Of a DNA stretch of 6,091 nt, positions 1 through 5,738 are shown one piece after another. The notes beneath the pieces were generated by a model. It worked only from the letters and a program-made list of their open reading frames with translations, did no database searches and was not told the origin of the DNA. Position 1 is the first letter of the stretch. The number at the start of each line of letters is the position of its first letter. The translations under genes and the position numbers were made by a program. The DNA comes from Acinetobacter sp. (lineage in GTDB: Bacteria > Pseudomonadota > Gammaproteobacteria > Pseudomonadales > Moraxellaceae): positions 2,216 through 8,306 of the forward strand of contig JAUNHS010000032.1 of the NCBI GenBank assembly GCA_030523805.1, read 5' to 3'.

Positions 1-55
1 CAATGAAACGCCAGTAGAATATCGTAAACGTAAGCAAATGCTGGCTTCATCGTAA
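1..55 (+). CDS. 3' end of an unidentified protein (partial)
   Basis: An open frame enters from the left edge and ends in TAA at 53-55. Its last 17 residues read NETPVEYRKRKQMLASS. The tail is basic in the middle (YRKRK) and I do not recognise it. The codons look like those of the neighbouring genes and no other frame explains these bases better, so it is probably the C-terminus of a real gene whose body lies outside the window. The next gene starts 53 nt downstream and no terminator hairpin is visible between them, so read-through is possible. Confidence 0.5.
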   Translation, partial: NETPVEYRKRKQMLASS

Positions 56-59
56 CATT

Positions 60-65
60 TATAAT
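60..65 (+). promoter_or_regulatory. Possible -10 element upstream of the YeeZ-like gene
   Basis: A perfect TATAAT lies just after the stop of the preceding gene and 43 nt before the chosen ATG. No good -35 hexamer is found 16-18 bp upstream (AATGCT or similar). The call therefore rests on the -10 match alone, and the region is AT-rich enough for chance matches. Confidence 0.3.
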
Positions 66-108
66 ATAACAAAAGCATTTCAATTCATTGTCAAATCAGG
101 CTTGGAAT

Positions 109-951
109 ATGGTGCACAAACATCTCATTATTGGGCAAGGGCATATTGGCAAATGGCTAACAGAAACTTTAGCCGAGCAAAATCCATTCATGCCCATCAT
201 CGCCCTTGCTACGACAGAGAAACATTATACGGCTCAAAATATTACATTTTGGCAAAAAAATGCTTTGACCTTAACTGCTGCTGAATTAGCAGATATTACG
301 CACATCAGCATTATCATTACGCCAAGCAAGCAACAAGCCGATAGAGTGCAAGCCTATCAAGACAGTTATTTGGCTGTGTGTGAATATTTGGCGACTTTGG
401 CGAACGATTTGCCCTATTTACAACGCATACTTTTTGTATCATCAACATCGGTTTATGGGCAAAATCATGGCGAATGGGTGAATATTAACACGCCTGTTTT
501 CCCGAGTACGGCAACGGCTCAAGTGTTATATCAGAGTGAATGTCTATTGCAAAATGCTTTTGGTCATCGCTGTGTGATTGTGCGTCCAAGTGGCATTTAT
601 GGGCAAAATGCCAAGCGTATGATGACATTGGCTCAATCGGCTCATGTTACGCCAATTCCTGTGGCTCACTATACCAATCGTATTATGGACAGCGATTTGG
701 TGCGAGTATTGTGCCACATTTTAATGCAAAGTCAGGTTGAACCTGTGTATATTGCCAGTGATTTTGCTGCTGCGAGTAGCTTGGCTGTGGTGCAATTTAT
801 CCGTCAGCAATTAGGGCTGAAGCAAGAAATTTTATTGCAACATTCCGCACCGACAGGAAAGCGTTTAACGCCTAATATTCCACGAGAATGGCTGATATTT
901 GCAACTTATGAAAGGGGTTATGCGTGGATATTGGAGCAAAATATTGTATAA
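109..951 (+). CDS. YeeZ-like NAD(P)-binding SDR/epimerase-family protein
   Basis: This 280-residue protein resembles the atypical extended short-chain dehydrogenase/reductases typified by E. coli YeeZ. Visible signs are the N-terminal Rossmann glycine motif GQGHIGK (residues 9-15), the strand and motif SSTSVYG (111-117), VRPSGIYG (about 158-165), and a C-terminal part where YeeZ-type proteins carry their short substrate domain. The classical catalytic YxxxK is not intact: the tyrosine (Y141) is followed by QSEC, so cysteine replaces lysine. This suggests a divergent or non-classical activity, and the substrate is unknown. The start chosen is ATG 109, with AGG at 98-100 eight bases upstream. 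An in-frame TTG at 88 would add seven residues before the first beta-strand but has no ribosome binding site; GTG at 112 is also possible. The protein looks cytoplasmic, with no signal peptide. The family assignment is fairly sure, but the function is not. Confidence 0.85.
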   Translation: MVHKHLIIGQGHIGKWLTETLAEQNPFMPIIALATTEKHYTAQNITFWQKNALTLTAAELADITHISIIITPSKQQADRVQAYQDSYLAVCEYLATLANDLPYLQRILFVSSTSVYGQNHGEWVNINTPVFPSTATAQVLYQSECLLQNAFGHRCVIVRPSGIYGQNAKRMMTLAQSAHVTPIPVAHYTNRIMDSDLVRVLCHILMQSQVEPVYIASDFAAASSLAVVQFIRQQLGLKQEILLQHSAPTGKRLTPNIPREWLIFATYERGYAWILEQNIV

Positions 952-984
952 TTTATAGTCGTGTTTATCGTCATCGTGCGTTGT

Positions 985-1012
985 TTGCAGCTTATGCAAA
1001 TCGTGTTATGCT
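985..1012 (+). promoter_or_regulatory. Sigma-70-like promoter for the 152-residue protein gene
   Basis: TTGCAG at 985-990 and TATGCT at 1007-1012 are separated by 16 bp, and a TG one base before the -10 gives an extended -10 element. Transcription would start near 1019, leaving a leader of about 25 nt that contains the GGAG ribosome binding site. The -35 sits inside the inverted repeat TTTGCA-N5-TGCAAA (984-1000), a possible operator. Confidence 0.55.
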
Positions 1013-1043
1013 AAGATGAGATAACAACATACGGAGAATAGTC

Positions 1044-1502
1044 ATGAGTCAAGAATTACATTTATTGCAAGAACATTATACGACGGTGCGTGTGGTGTTT
1101 GACGATATTTGCGTGCATTCATTGCACAAACCAACAGCTGTGAATGATAAAAATCATGACTTTTCATATACTTATAAGATTGATAAAGCGATAGATGTAC
1201 AGGTTGGCGATTGGGTGATTGTACCTGCACGAGATACGCTCAAAATTGTACAAGTGGTTGAAGTGCATGATGAACCACAGCTAGATTTAAATGCAAAATA
1301 TCAATATAAATGGGTAGTGCAAAAGGTAGATACACACGCCTATGTACAGCGTTTGGAAGAAGAAGAGCGATTGATGAGTGTGTTGCAACGTTTGCATTGG
1401 GTAGAACAGCAACAAAAGTTGCACCAGCGATTGCAAAACGCTCAAAAGGAAGACAAACAATTAAGCAGTTTGTTGAGCAAAGTCAAATCATTTCTGAAAT
1501 AA
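1044..1502 (+). CDS. Conserved-looking protein of unknown function, small beta-barrel plus coiled-coil tail
   Basis: This 152-residue protein starts at ATG 1044, with GGAG at 1033-1036 seven bases upstream. I cannot assign it to a named family. Residues about 13-95 alternate in beta-strand style and contain YTYKID (42-47) followed by VGDWVIVPARDT (54-65) and KIVQVVEV (67-74). That pattern of a tyrosine-rich strand, then VGDxVxVP, then a turn and a second hydrophobic strand resembles the small barrel at the N-terminus of primosomal PriA and SH3/OB-like barrels in some phage proteins. Residues about 98-152 are charged and glutamine-rich with leucine spacing (VQRLEEEERLMSVLQRL), which predicts a long helix or coiled coil. 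It has no signal peptide or membrane segment. It has its own promoter and an intrinsic terminator directly after the stop, so it appears to be a single-gene unit. Nucleic-acid binding or oligomerisation is an inference only. Confidence 0.75.
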   Translation: MSQELHLLQEHYTTVRVVFDDICVHSLHKPTAVNDKNHDFSYTYKIDKAIDVQVGDWVIVPARDTLKIVQVVEVHDEPQLDLNAKYQYKWVVQKVDTHAYVQRLEEEERLMSVLQRLHWVEQQQKLHQRLQNAQKEDKQLSSLLSKVKSFLK

Positions 1503-1505
1503 AAC

Positions 1506-1532
1506 AAAGCCTAGTTTGATACTAGGCTTTTT
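1506..1532 (+). terminator. Intrinsic terminator, probably bidirectional
   Basis: A perfect 10-bp stem (AAAGCCTAGT paired with ACTAGGCTTT) with the five-base loop TTGAT is followed by a T-run (1528-1532), starting three bases after the stop of the 152-residue protein gene. On the minus strand the hairpin is followed by TTTGTTTTATTT, so it can also stop transcription arriving from truA, whose stop codon is 44 bp away on that strand. Confidence 0.9.
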
Positions 1533-1544
1533 CATGCTCTGTTC

Positions 1545-1592
1545 TGTGATGGCATTGTTATGTGATGGTATAGCTATGTGATGTCATCTGCC
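1545..1592. repeat. Three imperfect 16-bp tandem units at the truA 3' end
   Basis: The units begin at 1545, 1561 and 1577, each starting TGTGATG. Units 1 and 2 match at 13 of 16 positions; unit 3 matches unit 1 well only over its first 11 bases. The array spans the truA stop codon (1574-1576), and unit 3 lies in the last truA codons. The 16-bp period is not a multiple of three, so this is not a protein repeat. Confidence 0.6.
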
Positions 1593-2413
1593 AAATTTAA
1601 CCACGATGGGCCTAAAGGTATTTGTGGTAATTCAAACGCATCGGGATAATAGGCTTGAATAAAATATAAACCATCAGCAGGTGCAGTAATGCCTGCCGCT
1701 TTACGGTCTTGTGCCGCAAAAATCTCATCTATATGATTAATATCATACAAGCCTTGTCCAATTTCCAATAAGCAACCCACAATATTTCGTACCATGTGGT
1801 GTAAAAAGCCATCTGCTTGAATATCCAAGACCAAATATTGCCCATGTTGTGTTAAGCGACAATGCGATACATGGCGTACAGGTTGGTTAGATTGACACGC
1901 TGCCGCACGAAAACTTTCAAAATTATGCGTGCCTTCAAATTTTCGTGCAGCTTGCATCATTTTTTCAATATTCAGCGTTTGATAGACGTGCGTTACTTGA
2001 GCAAATAATAATGCTGGGCGATAAGGAGAATTGAAAATCACATAACGATAGCGTCTGGCACAGGCTTTAAAGCGTGCGTGAAAATCCATCGGCATGGCTT
2101 GAATCCAGCGAATTGCAATATCTTTGGGCAATAACGTGTTTAAACCACGCAACCAACCATGCGTAGAACGAATGGCTGTGGTATCAAAATGAGCAATCAT
2201 ATTACTGGCATGCACGCCTGCATCGGTACGTCCAGCAGCGTGCAATTCCACTGCATGATTTGCCACTTTGGATAGGGCTTGCTCTATACACAATTGCACG
2301 CTAGGAACGCCCGTTTGTTGCGTTTGCCAACCACGATACGCACGTCCATTAAATTCTATACCAATGGCAAAACGTTGCATGCTGTGGTCTGGTGTATGAG
2401 AAAAATCATTCAT
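1574..2413 (-). CDS. truA: tRNA pseudouridine(38-40) synthase TruA
   Basis: TruA converts uridines 38, 39 and 40 in the tRNA anticodon arm to pseudouridine in the cytoplasm. The catalytic motif AGRTDAGVHA is present, with the nucleophilic aspartate at residue 64 from the chosen start. Other family blocks in order are FHARFKACARRYRY (about 111-124), FESFRAAACQS (about 165-175), the HHMVRNIVG helix (about 205-213) and the C-terminal GITAPADGLYF. The whole length aligns with E. coli TruA (270 residues). The start is uncertain. ATG 2413 gives 279 residues and lies 14 nt after the asparaginase stop. ATG 2380 gives 268 residues, close to usual family length, and begins MQRFAIGIEF. TTG 2443 would overlap the asparaginase gene. 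None has a good ribosome binding site. The spacing suggests co-transcription with, and perhaps translational coupling to, the asparaginase gene. Confidence 0.93.
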   Translation of the reverse strand: MNDFSHTPDHSMQRFAIGIEFNGRAYRGWQTQQTGVPSVQLCIEQALSKVANHAVELHAAGRTDAGVHASNMIAHFDTTAIRSTHGWLRGLNTLLPKDIAIRWIQAMPMDFHARFKACARRYRYVIFNSPYRPALLFAQVTHVYQTLNIEKMMQAARKFEGTHNFESFRAAACQSNQPVRHVSHCRLTQHGQYLVLDIQADGFLHHMVRNIVGCLLEIGQGLYDINHIDEIFAAQDRKAAGITAPADGLYFIQAYYPDAFELPQIPLGPSWLNLADDIT

Positions 2414-2427
2414 AATCAAATCATTGC

Positions 2428-3414
2428 TTAATGCTGTTGCCAAGCGGTTAAACGTGCCTGTAAATCTGGATAAAGTAGATATAACTGAATTAATTTGGCA
2501 TATAAATCGGCATGGCTTGCTGTATCGCTAAGTACAATCGGTGCATGATTAACCCAGCTATTAATCGCATAGGCTTGTTCAATCGCACCTTGTGGGACTT
2601 GCGTGGTTAAAACGACCAAACACCCTGCGTGATGTAAATCGTGTAAACGCTGCACAATCGCATCATTTACCGATAAATTGGCAACGCCAAAACCTTGTAA
2701 AATAACAAAATCAGGGGCTTTAGGCTGTAAAAGTTGGGCTAATTGTTGCTCTAAAACCGATAAATGCAAAGGTTGTACCATAAAATTCACAATGGCACAT
2801 TGTTGCACTTGCTGTAAATATTGCTCTGTGATGGCGATATTTGCCGTTGGGCGAGTAAGAGCTTGGCGTTGCTGTGTGGCAAAAGCATCAAAATCGGTGC
2901 TGTGCATTTTGATGGCTTCGCCATGTGCTAAACAACGCTGAGCAAATGCCAAATATACGCCTTGTGGCTGTTGCAATGCACATTCTATCGCAAAGTGTAA
3001 ATTGTCCAATGCATCGCTGCTAGTGCGTAATTGTGTTCCTGCAACATTGAGCAAAGGTAATTGACTGCCTGTAAATACAACAGTTAAGGCAGGCGAGATA
3101 AAACGACGTACCAATGCCGTTGCATAACTTAAAGTATCCGTCCCATGAATGACGACAAAACGGCTAAAATCTTGCTGTTGTAATTGCTGAATAAATGCCA
3201 CCAATGCCAACCATTCTCGTGCAGTATAAGCACTACTATCAGCAATGGCAGGTGCAACAAAAAATGCTGCTTCTGCTGCGTGCTGAGATAAATCAAGTTG
3301 TTGTAATTGTTGGATAAATTGCTGTGCAGGCATAGGGGCTAATGGTTCGCCTACGCAACCGAATGTACCACCCATATAAATGATGGCAAGGCGTGATGAA
3401 GTAGAATGTGTCAT
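2428..3414 (-). CDS. ansA: L-asparaginase, type I (cytoplasmic, AnsA-like)
   Basis: This enzyme hydrolyses L-asparagine to aspartate and ammonia. The 328-residue protein has both active-site regions of the bacterial asparaginase fold. The N-terminal motif MGGTFG carries the nucleophilic threonine T17. The second site comprises D59-S60-S61 (substrate binding), HGTDT at 90-94 (T92, D93) and K169 in the segment ending DFDAFA, as in E. coli type I enzymes. TGSQLP at 115-120 is a further family block. There is no signal peptide, which fits the cytoplasmic low-affinity class rather than the periplasmic type II enzyme. The flexible loop after the first threonine has no tyrosine, unlike the lid tyrosine of well-studied asparaginases. 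The C-terminal half is divergent and glutamine-rich. A strong promoter lies just upstream, but there is no clear ribosome binding site before ATG 3414. truA follows after 14 nt. The family is sure; substrate preference (asparagine or another amide) is inferred. Confidence 0.87.
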   Translation of the reverse strand: MTHSTSSRLAIIYMGGTFGCVGEPLAPMPAQQFIQQLQQLDLSQHAAEAAFFVAPAIADSSAYTAREWLALVAFIQQLQQQDFSRFVVIHGTDTLSYATALVRRFISPALTVVFTGSQLPLLNVAGTQLRTSSDALDNLHFAIECALQQPQGVYLAFAQRCLAHGEAIKMHSTDFDAFATQQRQALTRPTANIAITEQYLQQVQQCAIVNFMVQPLHLSVLEQQLAQLLQPKAPDFVILQGFGVANLSVNDAIVQRLHDLHHAGCLVVLTTQVPQGAIEQAYAINSWVNHAPIVLSDTASHADLYAKLIQLYLLYPDLQARLTAWQQH

Positions 3415-3442
3415 ACGATAATAGAATAAAAATGAAAAAGAT

Positions 3443-3471
3443 ATTATAAAAGCGTTTTACAAGAAGTACAA
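3443..3471 (-). promoter_or_regulatory. Strong sigma-70-like promoter for the asparaginase-truA unit
   Basis: Read on the minus strand, TTGTAC (3471-3466) is followed after exactly 17 bp by the consensus TATAAT (3448-3443). Transcription would start near 3436, giving a leader of about 22 nt before ATG 3414. It lies in the 73-bp gap between the FimV-like gene and the asparaginase gene. No terminator is seen in that gap, so read-through from upstream could add to expression. Confidence 0.7.
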
Positions 3472-3487
3472 AGGAAAAACATGAGCA

Positions 3488-4273
3488 TTATTGAGAATGT
3501 TGCCCCAATTTCTGCTGAATGTGCTGTTTTAATTGTTCCACTTTAGCATATTGCTCAGCAGAAAATGTCGTATGTTGCAATAATTGCCATGCCGCAGTAT
3601 GAGCATGAAGCTGTATATAACGCTCGGCTAATATCAATGCAAGCTGTTGCGTATTTTGCGTTGAATAATGAATGATTGGGCTTGCATTGCTCATACTTGT
3701 ATCGTGTACATCGCTGCTGTGAGCGTGGTGTGCAATCGGTGAAGATGGCTCTGTCAGATGGAATGCAGTTTTTTGTGCTAAATATTGCTCTAAAATGGGG
3801 ATAAACGACTGCGTATACGGATTTTTTGCAACAAATTGCATAAGGTATTGAATTTCTTGTTGATTATTTTGTTGATGATACGCATCAAGCAGGGCAGTAT
3901 ATAATTCTATTTGCTGTGGCTGTTGGCGAATATGTGCCAATAATTGAGCAATATGTTGGGTCAAAGTGAAGGATTGTTCATGTTGCAATTCAGGCATTGC
4001 AGGGGGAATGGTTGCAGTATTTGAGTGATTTTGTGGATAAGTTGCTACTTGTTCACAATGACTGTCTGTTTCTAATGTGTGTTCAACATCATCATGTGTC
4101 GTGTGCTGTTTTAAATCTTGTGGTTCGGTGTTTTGTGCTGTTTGCTGGTGAGACAATTCATCATCAAGCAAAATATGTGGCATGACTGTGGGCTGTTGCT
4201 GTTTGCGTACCATCAATAAAATAGCGAATGTTGCCACGAGCATGGCAAAAAGTATAAAAGTCATCATGTCCAT
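3488..4273 (-). CDS. Short FimV-like single-pass inner-membrane protein
   Basis: This 261-residue protein has one N-terminal membrane segment (about residues 4-22) followed by R23-K24. By the positive-inside rule the bulk should lie in the cytoplasm. A low-complexity linker (about 25-100) leads to a helical TPR-like stretch (about 104-167, with IELYTALLDAYHQQNNQQE). A second variable linker (about 170-205) leads to a C-terminal helical repeat (about 208-256, LALILAERYIQLHAHTAAWQ). That arrangement, and the position between asd and truA, match the cytoplasmic C-terminal part of FimV/TspA-type proteins, which work in type IV pilus assembly, twitching and polar organisation. The LysM-containing periplasmic region and most of the long acidic repeat region of typical FimV (commonly over 500 residues) are absent. 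Composition is skewed, with 40 glutamines and 22 histidines. No good ribosome binding site precedes ATG 4273; ATG codons 3 and 4 are alternatives. FimV homology is inferred from context and helix pattern, not strong motifs. Confidence 0.75.
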   Translation of the reverse strand: MDMMTFILFAMLVATFAILLMVRKQQQPTVMPHILLDDELSHQQTAQNTEPQDLKQHTTHDDVEHTLETDSHCEQVATYPQNHSNTATIPPAMPELQHEQSFTLTQHIAQLLAHIRQQPQQIELYTALLDAYHQQNNQQEIQYLMQFVAKNPYTQSFIPILEQYLAQKTAFHLTEPSSPIAHHAHSSDVHDTSMSNASPIIHYSTQNTQQLALILAERYIQLHAHTAAWQLLQHTTFSAEQYAKVEQLKQHIQQKLGQHSQ

Positions 4274-4307
4274 GATTATTGTCTATTGAACCTAAATTTT
4301 ATTGATG

Positions 4308-4339
4308 AAAAACGGCTAAATCATAGACTTAGCCGTTTT
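4308..4339 (-). terminator. Intrinsic terminator of asd
   Basis: An 11-bp perfect stem (AAAACGGCTAA at 4309-4319 with TTAGCCGTTTT at 4329-4339) has a nine-base loop. On the minus strand it starts 23 nt after the asd stop and ends in a run of five T. It separates asd from the FimV-like gene. The A-rich and T-rich arms would also give weak termination on the plus strand. Confidence 0.88.
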
Positions 4340-4362
4340 AAGCATGGATTTCAGGCAGTGAA

Positions 4363-5481
4363 TTAACCTGCTTTATAATCAATTAAAATGCGTAACATAC
4401 GGCGTAATGGCTCTGCAGCACCCCATAATAATTGGTCGCCTACGGTAAACGCACCAAGATATTCTTTGCCCATGTTCAATTTACGCAAACGCCCAACTGG
4501 AATAGATAATGTTCCTGTAACTGCAACAGGCGTTAAATCACGCATAGAGTCTTCACGAGTATTTGGCACAACTTTTGCCCACGCATTTGATTGAGCAATC
4601 ATGTCTTCAATTTCATTTAAAGGTACATCTTTACGCAATTTTAATGTTAATGCTTGCGAGTGGCAACGCATTGCACCAATACGTACGCAATGACCGTCAA
4701 TCGGTACGATTTGAGCATTGCCTAAAATTTTATTGGTTTCTACTTGACCTTTCCATTCTTCTTTAGATTGGAAATTGTCTAGTTGCTTGTCAATATATGG
4801 AATGAGTGAACCAGCTAAAGGTACACCAAAGTGAGCTGAAGGGAAGCCTTCGCCACGTTGTAATTCAGCGATTTTACTATCAATGTCTAAAATTGCAGAT
4901 TTTGGATCGTCCAATAAATCTTTGGTATTGTTGTACAAATAGCCCATACCAGTGATGAGTTCACGCATATTTTGAGCACCAGCACCAGAAGCGGCTTGGT
5001 AGGTCATTGATGTAGCCCACTCCACCAAATTTTGTTGGAATAATGAGCCTAAACCCATCAACATTAGCGATACGGTACAGTTACCACCAACAAAGGTTTT
5101 AATGCCTTTGGTTAAACCATCTTTAATCACATGAGCATTGACAGGGTCTAGCACGATGATGGCATCGTCCGCCATACGCAAAGTGCTGGCTGCATCAATC
5201 CAGTAGCCGTCCCAGTGTTCTGCTTGTAGTTTTGGATATACGTCAGAAGTATAGTCGCCACCTTGACAGCTAATAATCACGTCCATTTGTTTTAAGCTAT
5301 GAATATCGCTTGCATCTAACAAATTTGGTGCTGATTTGCCACCATAGTTTGGAGCTTCACCGCCAGCATTACTGGTTGAAAAATAGAATGGTTCAAAATG
5401 TGCAAAGTCATTTTCTTCTACCATACGTTGCATCAGTACTGAACCAACCATGCCACGCCAGCCGACTAGACCTACTTTCAT
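4363..5481 (-). CDS. asd: Aspartate-semialdehyde dehydrogenase
   Basis: Asd reduces beta-aspartyl phosphate to aspartate semialdehyde with NADPH. This is the branch-point step toward lysine and diaminopimelate (cell wall), threonine and methionine. The 372-residue protein aligns along its whole length with the E. coli enzyme (367 residues) and keeps the same numbering at key residues. The N-terminal NADP motif is [11 protein letters not shown] (4-14), the catalytic cysteine is C135 in GGNCTVS, the substrate-binding arginine is R267 and the acid/base histidine is H274 in [24 protein letters not shown] (165-175) is the other family block. ATG 5481 is supported by GAGG at 5493-5490, eight bases upstream. 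The gene ends at its own terminator, so it is probably a single transcription unit. It is divergent from ubiE across a 257-bp spacer. Context asd - FimV-like - truA matches the order around P. aeruginosa asd, fimV and truA. Confidence 0.97.
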   Translation of the reverse strand: MKVGLVGWRGMVGSVLMQRMVEENDFAHFEPFYFSTSNAGGEAPNYGGKSAPNLLDASDIHSLKQMDVIISCQGGDYTSDVYPKLQAEHWDGYWIDAASTLRMADDAIIVLDPVNAHVIKDGLTKGIKTFVGGNCTVSLMLMGLGSLFQQNLVEWATSMTYQAASGAGAQNMRELITGMGYLYNNTKDLLDDPKSAILDIDSKIAELQRGEGFPSAHFGVPLAGSLIPYIDKQLDNFQSKEEWKGQVETNKILGNAQIVPIDGHCVRIGAMRCHSQALTLKLRKDVPLNEIEDMIAQSNAWAKVVPNTREDSMRDLTPVAVTGTLSIPVGRLRKLNMGKEYLGAFTVGDQLLWGAAEPLRRMLRILIDYKAG

Positions 5482-5602
5482 ATTATTATCCTCAACAAAG
5501 AATGGAAATGATGGGCAAAATCACAATAAACGGAGAGATGTGTGCCATGACCATCAAGGGATTAGAATGTTTCAATCATAGCAAAAAGTCGCTCTATTGT
5601 AA

Positions 5603-5629
5603 GCAAAAAAATGCAAAAAAATGCAAAAA
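5603..5629. repeat. Phased A-tract repeat in the asd-ubiE spacer
   Basis: Two identical 10-bp units GCAAAAAAAT (5603-5612, 5613-5622) are followed by a partial third (GCAAAAATCC from 5623). The A-tracts start at 5605, 5615 and 5625, so they are in phase with the DNA helix, and another A5 run lies at 5583-5587, about two turns away. Such phasing is known to bend DNA. On the minus strand the tracts become T-runs just upstream of a TACAAT hexamer (5601-5596) that could be an asd -10 element, with TTGCAT as a -35 at a long 19-bp spacing. Confidence 0.5.
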
Positions 5630-5738
5630 TCCTGCATGAACACAAGATGATACAGCAAATTATGGCGTGCTTGGCTTTAAATTTTACTGAAAATATGACA
5701 TTATAACGGCAATAATTATTTTGATTTAGGTTCTACAC

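Noticed and set aside
88..108. TTG start adding seven residues to the YeeZ-like protein
   Set aside because: It has no ribosome binding site, and the extra residues lie before the first strand of the Rossmann fold, whereas ATG 109 has AGG at a good distance.
2678..2941. An 87-codon Cys/Lys-rich plus-strand frame
   Set aside because: It is a shadow of the asparaginase gene; the many cysteines come from reading the glutamine- and alanine-rich codons on the other strand.
3481..3546. A 21-residue plus-strand ORF with AAGGA five bases before its ATG
   Set aside because: It lies almost wholly antisense to the 3' end of the FimV-like gene, has no convincing plus-strand promoter, and is short enough to be chance.
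5310..5639. A 109-codon plus-strand frame across the asd start
   Set aside because: Most of it is antisense to the asd coding region and shows no protein-family features; only its last 30 codons, in the spacer, were kept as a weak finding.
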